A DNA stretch of 64,000 bases. It comes from Rhodovulum sp. 12E13 (lineage in GTDB: Bacteria; Pseudomonadota; Alphaproteobacteria; Rhodobacterales; Rhodobacteraceae). Shown here piece by piece: positions 17,783 through 27,048 of the stretch. Positions within the stretch are counted from its first letter, which is position 1. Each line of letters opens with the position of its first letter. Below the pieces are notes generated by a model. That model had not been told where the DNA came from. It saw only the letters and a program-made list of their open reading frames with translations, and did no database searches. Position numbers and translations under genes: made by a program. Location of the stretch: positions 248,001 through 312,000 of the forward strand of contig NZ_QPLK01000002.1 in assembly GCF_003340565.1 (NCBI RefSeq). Reading direction: 5' to 3'.

Positions 17783-18661
17783 GTGGGCGCAGCCTTGAAA
17801 GTCATCTCCCTGTCGTCGATTCCCCCCAGGTTCGAGGTGATCGGGCCGACGCTCGAGTGCCTCGTGGCGCAGGGCTCGGCGGCCGATTCCGTGGAACTCT
17901 ACATCCCGCGCACCTACCGCCGCTTCCCCGATTACGATGGCCGGCTGCCCGCCGTGCCCGCCGGCGTGACGGTGCTGCAGCCCGAGGCCGATCTCGGACC
18001 GTCCTCCAAGGTGTTGCATGCCGCGCGCCGCTACCGCGATCAGCCCGAAGCGCAGATCCTCTTCTGCGACGACGACCGCGACTATTACTCCGGCTGGGCC
18101 GCGCGCCTGTTCGCCGAGCAGGCCGCGCGCCCCGACGAGGCGGTGGCGCTCACCGGGTGGGACGTCGAGCGCACGGGCCTCGACGCCTACGCCCCCCGGC
18201 CAGAGCCACGCCATGCCCGGCGCGCCCGCCGGTGGGACTGGGACTACCGCGCCAAGCGGATCCGCCAGATCCTGTCGGGCAAGGCCAAGGTGCCGATCCG
18301 GCTCAAGCCGGCCCGCCGGCTGATCGCGCGCCCGGGCTACGCCGACATCTTCGAGGGCTATGGCGGCGTCGTCGTGCGACCCGGCTTCTTCGACGACGAG
18401 TGCTGGGACATCCCGAAGGTGCTCTGGGCGGTCGACGATGTGTGGTTGTCGGGCATGCTTGCCCGCCGCGGCATCGGCATCTGGGTGCCTGCCGGCCTCT
18501 ACGAACCGAAGAACACCGTGGCCGACCTGACCGAGGCGCTGTTCCGCTGGCGCACCTCGGACATGGGCCGCGCCCAACTCAACGCGCATTGCGCCCGTTA
18601 CCTGCGCGACACATATGGCGTCTGGAGCGACAGGGCGTCCGACCTGCAGATGGCCCGTTGA
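17783..18661 (+). CDS. glycosyltransferase-like protein
   Basis: 292 residues. It begins KVISLSSIPPRF and contains an acidic F-C-D-D-D-R-D-Y-Y motif at 94-102, resembling the metal-binding DxD site of GT-A glycosyltransferases, followed by GGVVVRPGFFDDECWDIP (about 194-211) and VDDVWLSGMLARRG (about 217-230), a pattern common in small Rhodobacteraceae glycosyltransferases. The start is GTG 17783; a TTG at 17795 in the same frame is the alternative. No signal peptide. It is followed after about 100 bases by an ABC exporter, so a joint role in making and exporting a glycoconjugate is possible but unproven. Confidence 0.65.
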   Translation: MGAALKVISLSSIPPRFEVIGPTLECLVAQGSAADSVELYIPRTYRRFPDYDGRLPAVPAGVTVLQPEADLGPSSKVLHAARRYRDQPEAQILFCDDDRDYYSGWAARLFAEQAARPDEAVALTGWDVERTGLDAYAPRPEPRHARRARRWDWDYRAKRIRQILSGKAKVPIRLKPARRLIARPGYADIFEGYGGVVVRPGFFDDECWDIPKVLWAVDDVWLSGMLARRGIGIWVPAGLYEPKNTVADLTEALFRWRTSDMGRAQLNAHCARYLRDTYGVWSDRASDLQMAR

Positions 18662-18761
18662 ATCCAGCCGCGCACACCAGCTAGACAGCGCGCCCGAGAC
18701 CAACGGGGCCGCGACACGGGGCCCGCGCCCGGACCCGACCCGGCCGAGGGGGCCGCCGCCG

Positions 18762-20645
18762 ATGAGCACCGAAACCGAAGACCGCCCGAGCGAGCCGCGC
18801 CGCGCCGGCCTCGGCGCGCGGCTGTCGACGCTCTTCGGCAGCCGCGCGACCGGGGCCGCGACCGAGGGCGAGGCCGACGAGGCAGATCTTCGGCAACAGC
18901 TGTTCACCACGCGGGACCGCGACAACATCCTGTGGTTCTGGAACAGCTATCTCAAGAAGCGCACGCCCTGGCTGTTCGTCGTGCTCGGCATGATCATGGT
19001 GCAGGGCGTCGTCTACCAGCAGTTCCTCGCGCTCACCGAGTCGGGCCTGCGGGTGATCTTCGAGGAGGGCGATTTCAGCGACCTGGTGCGCGTCTGCGCG
19101 ATCGTCTTCGGCCTGTTCGTCGTGCGCGCGGCGATGTCCTACCTCGTGCCGCGGCTCTCGGTCTTTCTCGCCTCGAACGCCGTGCAGGAGCTCCGGCACG
19201 ACCTGATCGACCGGGTCATGATGCTCGACCTCGCCTATTTCGAGCGCACCAAGCCGGGCGATCTGATCCTGCGGCTCGTTCTCCAGGCGCAGCAGCTGAG
19301 CGTCTTCGTGGGCCAGGGCACGGTGGGGGCGGTGCGCGACGCGGTCACGATCCTGATCGTGTCGGGCTACCTGATCTACAAGTCGGCGACGCTTTTCCTC
19401 GCCACCGTGGTGATCCTGCCGGCAATCGTGCTGCTGATGCAGTACGTCTCGCACCGCATCAAGGACGTGCAGCGCAAGGCCGAGAACGCGATGGGCGCCT
19501 ACATGGGCGGCATCGAGGAGATGGCCAACGGCATGCGCACCGTGAAGATCTCCAACCAGGAGGAGAACGAGAAGGGCCGGCTGCGCAAGGCCACGGAAGA
19601 CATCAAGGATCTCGCCCTGCGGCTGCAGGCGGCGCAGGCGCTGGTGGTGCCGACGATCGACCTCGCCTCGGCCATCACCTATGTGCTGGTGATCGGTGGC
19701 GGCGGCTGGTTCGTGCTCATGGGCACGAGCGGCATGGACGGCGCGGCGATCATCACCTACCTGCTCGGCCTCGTCCTGATCTTCGATCCTGCGCGCATGC
19801 TCGCGCAGTTCTTCGCCAAGCTGCAGGCCAACCTCATCATCCTCAACAGCGTGCGGGAGCTGTACGAGGAGGTGCCGACGATCACCGACACGCCCGGCGC
19901 GACCGACGACTTCGACGTCGCCGGCGACATTCGGCTCGAGGACGTGCGCTTTTCCTACAGCCCCGACGTGCCTCTCTTCGAGGGGCTCGACATGACCGTT
20001 CCAGGGGGCAAGACGACCGCGGTGGTCGGCGCCACCGGATCGGGCAAAACGACCGTGCTCAGCCTGATGACACGGCTCTACGACGTCGAGGGCGGGACGG
20101 TGACGATCGGCGGCAAGCCGATCCGCGAGATCCGCATCCGCCCGCTGCGCAGCGCTTTCTCCGTGGTGGCGCAGGACATCGTGATCTTCAACGCCTCGAT
20201 CTGGGAGAACATCCGCTATGTCAAGCCGGAGGCGACCGAGGCCGAGATCTGGGCCGCCGCCGAGGCCGCGGAGATCGCCGACCTGATCCACCAGCGGGGC
20301 GACGCGCCGCTCGGGCCCAAGGGCAGCCAGCTCTCGGGTGGACAGAAGCAGCGCATCGCCATCGCCCGCGCCTTCCTGCGCTCGGCGCCGATCCTGCTGC
20401 TCGACGAGGCGACCTCGGCGCTGGATCAGCAGACCGAGGACAAGGTGAAGGCGGCGCTCGCCCGGCTCGGCAAGGACAAGACGACGATCATCGTGGCGCA
20501 CCGACTGTCGGCCGTGACCCATGCCGACTGGATCTACGTTCTCGATGCCGGTCGTATCGTCGAGGAAGGGCGTCACGCCGACCTGATGGCCAAGCGCGGC
20601 CTCTACGCCGGGATGTACGAGGCGCAGAAGGGCGGCTACGAATAG
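18762..20645 (+). CDS. ABC exporter, fused permease and ATP-binding protein (MsbA-like)
   Basis: 627 residues, a half-size exporter. Residues 1-45 are a charged cytoplasmic tail; 55-340 form the six-helix type I exporter domain (with ELRHDLIDRVMMLDLAYFERTKPGDLILR, the coupling-helix region); 365-627 form the ATPase with Walker A V-G-A-T-G-S-G-K-T-T, signature L-S-G-G-Q-K-Q-R-I-A-I-A-R-A, Walker B ILLLDEATSALD and switch VAHRLS. It would act as a homodimer moving lipids, polysaccharide precursors or drugs outward. The start ATG 18762 follows GAGGGGG. The substrate cannot be inferred beyond its proximity to a glycosyltransferase gene. Confidence 0.92.
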   Translation: MSTETEDRPSEPRRAGLGARLSTLFGSRATGAATEGEADEADLRQQLFTTRDRDNILWFWNSYLKKRTPWLFVVLGMIMVQGVVYQQFLALTESGLRVIFEEGDFSDLVRVCAIVFGLFVVRAAMSYLVPRLSVFLASNAVQELRHDLIDRVMMLDLAYFERTKPGDLILRLVLQAQQLSVFVGQGTVGAVRDAVTILIVSGYLIYKSATLFLATVVILPAIVLLMQYVSHRIKDVQRKAENAMGAYMGGIEEMANGMRTVKISNQEENEKGRLRKATEDIKDLALRLQAAQALVVPTIDLASAITYVLVIGGGGWFVLMGTSGMDGAAIITYLLGLVLIFDPARMLAQFFAKLQANLIILNSVRELYEEVPTITDTPGATDDFDVAGDIRLEDVRFSYSPDVPLFEGLDMTVPGGKTTAVVGATGSGKTTVLSLMTRLYDVEGGTVTIGGKPIREIRIRPLRSAFSVVAQDIVIFNASIWENIRYVKPEATEAEIWAAAEAAEIADLIHQRGDAPLGPKGSQLSGGQKQRIAIARAFLRSAPILLLDEATSALDQQTEDKVKAALARLGKDKTTIIVAHRLSAVTHADWIYVLDAGRIVEEGRHADLMAKRGLYAGMYEAQKGGYE

Positions 20646-20754
20646 CCCCGGGCGGGGCGCCCGCCGCGGCATCGCGGCGCCGGTGCCGCAGTTGCCTGCC
20701 CCGCCGGCCTGTGCCAAGCCGGACGCCGGTGGCAGAGCGCGGAAAGAGGACCGG

Positions 20755-21408
20755 ATGATCAGCTACGAGCAACGGCGCCGCATGATGGTCGACACCCAGG
20801 TTCGGCCGGCCGATGTGACCCATTTCACGGTGATCGACTCCATGCTGTCCGTTCCGCGCGAGCGCTTCGTGCCGGAAGGCTGGCGCGAGGCGGCCTATGC
20901 GGGCGAGAATGTGCCGCTCGCGCCGGGGCGCGTCCTGTTCGAGCCGCGCACCGTGGCCAAGATGCTCGATTCCGCCGACATCCAGCCCACCGACGTGGTG
21001 CTCGACGTGGGCTGCGGCCTCGGTTACACGACCGCCCTCGCCGCGCGGATGGCCGAGGCGGTCGTCGCGCTGGAGGAAGATCACGGGCTCGCCCACGAGG
21101 CCGAACAGCTGCTCGCGGCCGAGGGCGCCGACAACGCGGTGGTGATCGAGGGACCGCTCGCCGAGGGCGCCGGCCGGCACGGCCCCTACGACGTCATCCT
21201 CGTGCAGGGCGCGGTCGAGGAGCTGCCCGACAGCTTCGCCGACCAGCTCACCGAGGGCGGCCGCATCGTGTGCCTCTTCATGGAGGGCGAGCTCGGCGTG
21301 GTGCGCCTGGGCGTCAAGGCCGACGGCGCGGTGACCTGGCGCTTCGCCTTCAACGCCGGGGGACCGGTGCTTGCAGGCTTCACCCGCGAGCGCACCTTCT
21401 CGCTCTGA
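20755..21408 (+). CDS. protein-L-isoaspartate O-methyltransferase family protein (active-site motif altered)
   Basis: 217 residues of the PCMT family: an N-terminal segment MVDTQVRPADVTHFTVIDSM, R-E-R-F-V-P, A-Y-A-G-E-N-V-P-L, and the SAM-binding motif I VLDVGCGLGYTT (83-94). In true repair enzymes the substrate-binding segment reads T-x-S-x-P near residue 60; here it is VLFEPRTVAKML, lacking the key Ser. Alphaproteobacterial homologues beside tolC commonly share this form, so the reaction may differ from isoaspartate repair. It is 73 bases upstream of tolC, a conserved neighbour. RBS GGAAAGAGGA precedes ATG 20755. Confidence 0.85.
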   Translation: MISYEQRRRMMVDTQVRPADVTHFTVIDSMLSVPRERFVPEGWREAAYAGENVPLAPGRVLFEPRTVAKMLDSADIQPTDVVLDVGCGLGYTTALAARMAEAVVALEEDHGLAHEAEQLLAAEGADNAVVIEGPLAEGAGRHGPYDVILVQGAVEELPDSFADQLTEGGRIVCLFMEGELGVVRLGVKADGAVTWRFAFNAGGPVLAGFTRERTFSL

Positions 21409-21481
21409 TGAAACCGCGCTCGCGGGCCGGGGATGCGACTGATATAGTCGAGAAAACATGCCCAAGGCAGGGAGCAACGAG

Positions 21482-22882
21482 GTGATAATCGACAGAACCG
21501 CCCCGCGGCACGTCCTACGGGTCGGGCTCATCTGCGCGTCGCTCGCGCTCGCGCCGCTCTCGGCCGCCGCCGAGACGCTGACCGACGCGCTGATCGACGC
21601 GTATCGCAATTCCAACCTGCTCGAGCAGAACCGAGCGGTGCTGCGTGCCGCCGACGAGGATGTGGCCCTGGCCGTCTCGGCCCTGCGCCCGACGCTCGAC
21701 TTCATCACCAACCTGCGTGGCGACCTGATCGACCAGAGCGCCACGCCCCGCACCGACGACCTCAACGACCTGTCGGCCACCTTCTCGCTCGCGGCGCGGA
21801 TCGTCCTGATCGATTCCGGCCAGCGCGGGCTGCAGATCGACGTTGCCAAGGAAACGGTGCTCGCCACCCGCGAAGCGCTGCGCGTGGTCGAGCAGAACGT
21901 GCTTCTGACCGCGGTCGACGCCTACTTCAGCGTGCTCTCTGCGCAGGCCTTCGTGGAGCTTGGCGAAAACAACGTGCGCCTGATCGGCGAGGAGCTGCAG
22001 GCCGCGCGCGATCGCTTCGAGGTGGGCGAGGTGACGCGTACCGACGTGGCTCTGGCCGAGAGCAGCCTGGCCGCCGCGCGCAGCACGCTCGCCGCTTCCC
22101 GGGGCGACCTCGAGCGGGCGCGCCAGCAGTTCCGCACCGCGGTGGGGCGCCCGCCGGGCGATCTGCAACTGCCCCCCGACACGCCCGCGGTCGCCAACAC
22201 GCTGGACGAGGCCGTGGCGATCGCCGTGCGTCTCCACCCCGACATCAAGCGGGCGCAGCGCGAGGTCACCGTGTCGGACCTGAGTGTCGACATCGCGAGC
22301 CGTGCCTACGGGCCGACGATCTCGGCCACCGGCCAGATCTCCACCGACAATACCGGCAACGAGCAGCAGATCGTCGGGCTCGAGTTTCGCCAGCCGATCT
22401 ATTCGGGCGGTCGCCTCGCCGCGCTCGAGCGTCAGTCCATCGCGCGCGCCGACCAGACCCGCGCGGCGCTGCACCAGACGACGATCGAGATCCAGGAGCG
22501 GGTGCGCGTGGCATGGTCGAATGTCGAGGTCGCACAAGCGCAGATCGCGGCGACCGACCAGCAGATCCGGGCCGCGCGCATCGCCTTCGAGGGCACGCGG
22601 GAGGAGGCACGGCTCGGCGCGCGCACCACGCTCGACGTGCTCGACGCCGAGCAGGACCTGCGCAACGCCCGGGCCAGCCGGATCGAGGCCGTGGCCCAGC
22701 GCTACTTTGCCATTTATTCACTCCTGTCCTCTATGGGTCTTCTGACCGTCGAGCATCTCAATCTCGGCGTGCCGACCTACGATCCGGCGGCCTATTACAA
22801 CGCGGTCAAGAACGCCCCGGCGCGGCACAGCGCCCAGGGCGAGGCGCTCGATCGGGTGCTGCAGCGGATCGGCCGCGAGTGA
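21482..22882 (+). CDS. tolC: TolC-family outer membrane channel protein
   Basis: 466 residues. After a signal peptide (about 1-32, ending SAAAET) comes the duplicated outer-membrane-factor domain: helical repeats with AYRNSNLLEQNRAVLRAADEDVALAVSALRP and the second-half equivalent RLHPDIKRAQREVTVSDLSVD, G-L-E-F-R-Q-P-I-Y-S-G-G near the middle beta segment, and L-D-V-L-D-A-E-Q-D-L near the C-terminus, typical of TolC. It forms the outer-membrane exit duct for type I secretion and RND efflux. GTG 21482 is chosen (AGGGAG seven bases upstream); ATG 21458 in the same frame would add 8 residues. The order with the PCMT-like and DUF2497 genes is conserved in the Rhodobacteraceae. Confidence 0.92.
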   Translation: MIIDRTAPRHVLRVGLICASLALAPLSAAAETLTDALIDAYRNSNLLEQNRAVLRAADEDVALAVSALRPTLDFITNLRGDLIDQSATPRTDDLNDLSATFSLAARIVLIDSGQRGLQIDVAKETVLATREALRVVEQNVLLTAVDAYFSVLSAQAFVELGENNVRLIGEELQAARDRFEVGEVTRTDVALAESSLAAARSTLAASRGDLERARQQFRTAVGRPPGDLQLPPDTPAVANTLDEAVAIAVRLHPDIKRAQREVTVSDLSVDIASRAYGPTISATGQISTDNTGNEQQIVGLEFRQPIYSGGRLAALERQSIARADQTRAALHQTTIEIQERVRVAWSNVEVAQAQIAATDQQIRAARIAFEGTREEARLGARTTLDVLDAEQDLRNARASRIEAVAQRYFAIYSLLSSMGLLTVEHLNLGVPTYDPAAYYNAVKNAPARHSAQGEALDRVLQRIGRE

Positions 22883-22972
22883 GGCAGGGTGCGGCATGCG
22901 CCTGTCTCGGGCGCGGCCGTGCAGAGGGCGCAGGCGCGTCGGTGAACGACAGGGTCTGACCGGGAGAGTTTC

Positions 22973-24838
22973 ATGTCCGACCAGCCGAAGCCGGCCGAAA
23001 TCGAGGATGTCCTGTCCTCAATCCGCAGGCTCGTCGCCGGCGGCGATGCCGAACGCGCCGCGCCGCCCGGGCCGCCGGCATCCGATGCGGAGGGGGCCGA
23101 CGCTGAAGGGCGCGATGCTGCAGGAAGCGATCCCGGGGCGGATCTGATCGCCGCCCCCGATGCCGAGGCGGCCAGCGCGACGCCGGAAGGACAGAGTGCC
23201 CTGGCCGGCGCGTCGCAAGACGCGGGCGCCGGAGGGCCGGGTCGAGACGAGGCCGGCTTGCCCGACGATCCCGAGGCTGCGGCGGATGCCGCTTGGTCCG
23301 CTGCGGCAGGAAACGTTGAGAAAGAGGGGGGCGTGGGCGGCCTCGACGCCTCGAACGAACTCCCGGGCGGAGCGACGGTCGCACCCGACGGTGCGGTTTC
23401 TGCCGCCGGGGCGGAGCCTGCCGAAGACATCACTTCGGAGGAAGGCTGCGACGACGAGGCCGAGGCCGAGGCCGGGCCTTCCGCGCCCTCCCCCGCTGCG
23501 GCTGAGGCCGGCCATCCGGGCGGAGACGCGGGCGACCTGCCCGCTCCGGATGCAGAGACCGGCTTCGACGCGGGCACTCTCGCCGGGCCGCCCGAGGACG
23601 GCGATAACCGCGACGGAGACTCCGCCGATGCGGCCGGCGGTCACGCTTCCGATACGGCCGACGCCCCCGACGAGCGCCTCTCCGCCCTCGTCCTGACTCC
23701 GGCCCTGAGGATCGAGCCGGGACGCGACGCCCCTGACGTCGACACTGCAGGGCCGGCGGAAGGCAGGCCAAAGAGCAGGCCCCCGCATGCGGCGTCGCCC
23801 GTCTCTCCGCTGCTGTCGCGGGCGATGCAGGCAGGCGGGCCGGCCGCGCCCCGCCAGGGATTCGGCTTCGGCATGGGCCGCACGGACGAGCAGGCGCCTG
23901 CCGCGACGTCTCCGATGGGCGAGGAAAGCCCCGATGCACACGCCGCACCGGGCCCGAAAGCTCCGGTGGACGGGGGGAGGGCCGCGCACGATCCCTCACG
24001 GGGTGCGGCCCCCCCGCCGACCGATCACGGCGACGGAGAGGCCGGTGCCGACCCGTCAGGCGAGACACGCACCGCCGCTGGCCCGGCCTCGTCGGAGGCC
24101 GCGCCAACGCATGAGCCGATCATCTCGCGCGACTTCGCACGCCGCTCGCCCTTCCGGTCGCGGCCCGCTCCCGGGGCGACGCCGGGCGCGCGGACGGGCT
24201 CCGACGCGGCAGGTGCCGCAACCGGGGGCACGATCACTGACGACGGGCCGACCAATCGAGAGCCGGCCTCTGCCGCGGAAGAGTCGCGCCTCGACGCGCA
24301 GTCGGGGAAGGAGACCTCCGAAGCGCAGTCGCCGGACGCGAACACGACCCCATCCGATGATACCGTCTCGCAGGACGGATCTCTGGACGGATCGCGGGAC
24401 GGGGCCGAGAACGGCCTGCCGCAGGCCGCGGAAGACATCGAGCCTGCCGGCAGCGGGGCTCTCGGCGAGGCCGACACCCCGTCGGATGACGAAGGCCCTC
24501 TGGCCCCCGAGCCGGACACCCGGACGCCCGCGGCGGCGGAGCCCCATGCGGGGGCGGACGCCCTCGAAGGCGCGACGCGCGGTCAGGCCCTGTCGACGCC
24601 GGGCGCCGTGGAACCCGCCGAGACGCCGGCTCGCAGCGACGCGACCGGCCCCGGCGCCCCGTTCAACCTGTTCGGCGACGAAGACGGCGCGATCGACGAG
24701 GCCGCTCTCCGGGCAATGGTCGCGGACGTCGTTCGGGACGAATTGAAGGGCGCCCTCGGCGAGCGGGTCAGCCGCAATATTCGCGCCCTCGTGCGCCGCG
24801 AAATAGCGCGGGCGCTGACACGAGGCGACCTCGAGTGA
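22973..24838 (+). CDS. DUF2497 / PopZ-like protein with very long acidic disordered middle
   Basis: 621 residues. The N-terminus AEIEDVLSSIRRLVAGG (8-24) and C-terminus LRAMVADVVRDELKGALGERVSRNIRALVRREIARAL (about 578-614) match the two short conserved helices of DUF2497/PopZ proteins, which in alphaproteobacteria self-assemble at cell poles. Everything between (~550 residues) is low complexity, rich in Ala, Asp, Gly, Pro and Glu, and certainly disordered. Most relatives are much shorter. It follows tolC by 90 bases, the usual Rhodobacteraceae arrangement. I infer a polar scaffold or a related organising role. Confidence 0.8.
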   Translation: MSDQPKPAEIEDVLSSIRRLVAGGDAERAAPPGPPASDAEGADAEGRDAAGSDPGADLIAAPDAEAASATPEGQSALAGASQDAGAGGPGRDEAGLPDDPEAAADAAWSAAAGNVEKEGGVGGLDASNELPGGATVAPDGAVSAAGAEPAEDITSEEGCDDEAEAEAGPSAPSPAAAEAGHPGGDAGDLPAPDAETGFDAGTLAGPPEDGDNRDGDSADAAGGHASDTADAPDERLSALVLTPALRIEPGRDAPDVDTAGPAEGRPKSRPPHAASPVSPLLSRAMQAGGPAAPRQGFGFGMGRTDEQAPAATSPMGEESPDAHAAPGPKAPVDGGRAAHDPSRGAAPPPTDHGDGEAGADPSGETRTAAGPASSEAAPTHEPIISRDFARRSPFRSRPAPGATPGARTGSDAAGAATGGTITDDGPTNREPASAAEESRLDAQSGKETSEAQSPDANTTPSDDTVSQDGSLDGSRDGAENGLPQAAEDIEPAGSGALGEADTPSDDEGPLAPEPDTRTPAAAEPHAGADALEGATRGQALSTPGAVEPAETPARSDATGPGAPFNLFGDEDGAIDEAALRAMVADVVRDELKGALGERVSRNIRALVRREIARALTRGDLE

Positions 24839-25024
24839 GACGAGGCAATACCGGCTGAGCCGCCACGACGTGGCGGGGAGGCCCGGTGCGCGTTCGCTGC
24901 GCGAGCGGGCACCGGCAGCACCGGTCGCCCTGCCGGCGCATGCCCATGCGTGCCCGGCACACTCGCGCAGCATGACCTACAAGGCCACGCTCGGCCGCCG
25001 TCGGCCAATGGCCCCGACGCAACG

Positions 25025-25051
25025 AAAAAGGGCGCCCCGGTCGGGGCGCCC
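25025..25051 (-). terminator. Rho-independent terminator of the DUF6280 gene
   Basis: On the minus strand, GGGCGCCCC-GACC-GGGGCGCCC forms a perfect 9-bp stem followed directly by TTTTT (25029-25025). It begins 24 bases after the stop codon of the DUF6280 gene and is the clearest intrinsic terminator in the window. Confidence 0.92.
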
Positions 25052-25074
25052 ATGACTCGTTCGCCGGCGTCGCG

Positions 25075-25395
25075 TCAGGCGGCTTCGGCCTGCTCGGCGG
25101 CCTGCCGGCGCTCGCTCTCCTCGCGGGACAGAGCGACAGAGGTGCGCACGCCCTTCGCCACGAAGTCCATCAGGCCGGTGACCACACGCTCGTTGGGGTC
25201 GATCCCGGCGCAGCTCAGCACCTCGCGACCGTCGCGCGAGCGCGCCCAGCGGGCGATCTGCTCCGGGCCGTTGCCATACTTCTTGTCGTCGGCGATGGCG
25301 TCATCCAGAGCAGCGAGCACCACGGCGGCGAAGAGCTTTCGCGCGCGCTGGCCCTGCTCATGATTGAACGCCGTGCCGTCAACGAATTCCGACAT
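25075..25395 (-). CDS. DUF6280-family small protein
   Basis: 106 residues, starting [43 protein letters not shown]. Mostly helical and soluble, with a conserved Rhodobacterales look ([27 protein letters not shown]). I place it in the DUF6280 family, whose role is unknown. Two in-frame ATGs, 25401 and 25395, are possible; AAGGA sits 7 bases before 25395 but only 1 before 25401, so 25395 is chosen. It is divergent from efp and ends in a strong intrinsic terminator, so it is a single-gene transcript. Confidence 0.8.
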   Translation of the reverse strand: MSEFVDGTAFNHEQGQRARKLFAAVVLAALDDAIADDKKYGNGPEQIARWARSRDGREVLSCAGIDPNERVVTGLMDFVAKGVRTSVALSREESERRQAAEQAEAA

Positions 25396-25551
25396 GTCCA
25401 TGTCCTTATTCTTGGTCTTGTCTTTTCGGCTCGCGGCCGAATATGACGTTTTTGCGGCGATTCGGTATGTCAGTTTCTGCATGGCTTGCATGCGCTGAGC
25501 GCATGGCTTGCCGCGCAGAACCCACCCTGTCCGCGCCCGGGCCACATCAGC

Positions 25552-25580
25552 TTGCCACCCGCACGACCACTCGATATAGG
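25552..25580 (+). promoter_or_regulatory. candidate sigma-70 promoter of efp
   Basis: TTGCCA (25552-25557) and TATAGG (25575-25580) are separated by 17 bases and lie 37 bases before the efp start, in the divergent DUF6280-efp region. Motif match only. Confidence 0.4.
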
Positions 25581-25616
25581 CTCGCCCGACCAGTCAGCCA
25601 AGGGTTCGACCACGCC

Positions 25617-26180
25617 ATGCCCAAGATCAACGGCAACGAGATCCGCCCCGGGAACGTGCTGGAGCATAACGGCGGCCTGTGGGCCGCGGTGAAGGTCGAA
25701 CACGTCAAGCCCGGCAAGGGCGGCGCCTTCGCCCAGGTGGAGCTGCGCAACCTGCGCAACGGCTCGAAGCTGAACGAGCGGTTCCGCTCGGCCGACAAGG
25801 TCGAGCGTGTCCGCCTCGAACAGCGTGACCAGCAGTTTCTCTACGAGACCGACGGGATGCTCGTCTTCATGGACACCGACACGTTCGAGCAGATCGAGCT
25901 GCCGGCCGAGATCCTCGGCGACCGGCGCCCCTTCCTGCAGGACGGGATGACGATCCAGATCGAGTACTACGACAGCGAGGCGCTGAACGCGACGCTGCCG
26001 CAGAAGGTGACGTGCAAGGTCGTCGAGACAGAGCCGGTGGTGAAGGGGCAGACGGCGGCGAACTCGTTCAAGCCGGCCGTGCTCGACAACGGGGTCAAGG
26101 TGATGGTGCCGCCATTCGTCGGCCCCGACGAGGATATCGTCGTGAATACCGAGACGATGGACTACGCCGAGCGGGCCTGA
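25617..26180 (+). CDS. efp: elongation factor P
   Basis: 187 residues, the standard EF-P length, with all three OB-like domains. It begins [20 protein letters not shown]; the tip loop K-P-G-K-G-G-A-F (31-38) carries Lys34, the residue that is beta-lysylated by EpmA in E. coli. The C-terminal signature V-V-N-T-E-T-M-D-Y is present. EF-P rescues ribosomes stalled at polyproline stretches; the proline-rich PopZ-like protein nearby is the kind of client expected. No epmA or epmB is in this window. Transcribed away from DUF6280. Confidence 0.97.
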   Translation: MPKINGNEIRPGNVLEHNGGLWAAVKVEHVKPGKGGAFAQVELRNLRNGSKLNERFRSADKVERVRLEQRDQQFLYETDGMLVFMDTDTFEQIELPAEILGDRRPFLQDGMTIQIEYYDSEALNATLPQKVTCKVVETEPVVKGQTAANSFKPAVLDNGVKVMVPPFVGPDEDIVVNTETMDYAERA

Positions 26181-26220
26181 CCGGCGGCGCGGGCCCGACC
26201 ACGGGCCACGGCGGTCTGCC

Positions 26221-26991
26221 TCAGCTCACGGTCTCCGGCGCCCAGTCCACCCGGGCGCCGCCCGCCTCCATGCCCTCGCCCGCGCGGTCGAAGCGCAGAT
26301 GGGCGATGCCGCGATCGCCCGCGACGGTGTAGAGCGTGCCGGCCACCTTTCCGCCGTGCGTGATCTCGGTGCCCGGCGGGGGCGCCTCGCCCGAGACGGC
26401 GACGGTGGCGAGCCCCTTCTTCAGCACGGTCTTGTGCTTCATCCGGGCCGTCACTTCCTGCCCGACATAACAGCCCTTGCGGTAATCGACACCGTGCAGC
26501 CGCTCGAAGCCCGCCTCGAGGATGAACGTGTCGTTCGGGATCAGCTCGACACCGGTTTCGGGGATGCAGTGGGCGACGCGCAAGGCCTCCCAGTCGGTGA
26601 CCGGCTCGCCTCCCGGCGTCTCGGAATAGAGACGCCAGCCGAGCGCGGGGTGGCGCGGGTCGGGCAGGGCGCCCTCGGGTGCGGGGCCGAGGCCGCGGAT
26701 CGCGTGCAGCCCAGTCTCGTCGAGCGTGACGTCGGCCCGCAGCTTGTACATCCTGAGCCGCTTGAAGAGGTCGGCGGCGAGCGGCGTCGCGACATCGACC
26801 AGCAGGCGGTCGCCGTCGTCCTTCACGAAGAAGTCGGCGAGATACTTGCCCTGCGGCGTCAGCAGGGCGGCATAGACCAACCCCTCCGACAGCCCGGCGA
26901 GATCGTTCGTGACGATCCCCTGCAGGAAGCCCGTCCGCTCCGACCCTCCGAGCGCCAGCACCGTGCGTCCGTCGTGACGTTCCCCGTCCAT
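26221..26991 (-). CDS. ygfZ: YgfZ/GcvT-domain folate-binding protein
   Basis: 256 residues. The signature K-G-C-Y-V-G-Q-E (172-179), with its essential Cys174, identifies the YgfZ/IBA57 group, folate-dependent proteins needed for assembly or repair of certain 4Fe-4S enzymes such as the tRNA methylthiotransferase MiaB. The N-terminal segment GFLQGIVTNDLAGL (21-34) is the folate-site region shared with GcvT. Convergent with efp (40 bases apart), with the phosphatase gene upstream on the same strand. Confidence 0.92.
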   Translation of the reverse strand: MDGERHDGRTVLALGGSERTGFLQGIVTNDLAGLSEGLVYAALLTPQGKYLADFFVKDDGDRLLVDVATPLAADLFKRLRMYKLRADVTLDETGLHAIRGLGPAPEGALPDPRHPALGWRLYSETPGGEPVTDWEALRVAHCIPETGVELIPNDTFILEAGFERLHGVDYRKGCYVGQEVTARMKHKTVLKKGLATVAVSGEAPPPGTEITHGGKVAGTLYTVAGDRGIAHLRFDRAGEGMEAGGARVDWAPETVS

Positions 26992-27048
26992 CGCGTCCTC
27001 CTTGCCTTTGGCCCGATATAATCGCCGCGGGAAAGCTGCGAAACCGGG

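Noticed and set aside
25043-25053. Plus-strand reading of the strong hairpin after the PopZ-like gene as its terminator
   Set aside because: The T-run is only on the minus strand, so it terminates the DUF6280 gene; the PopZ-like gene ends 187 bases earlier.
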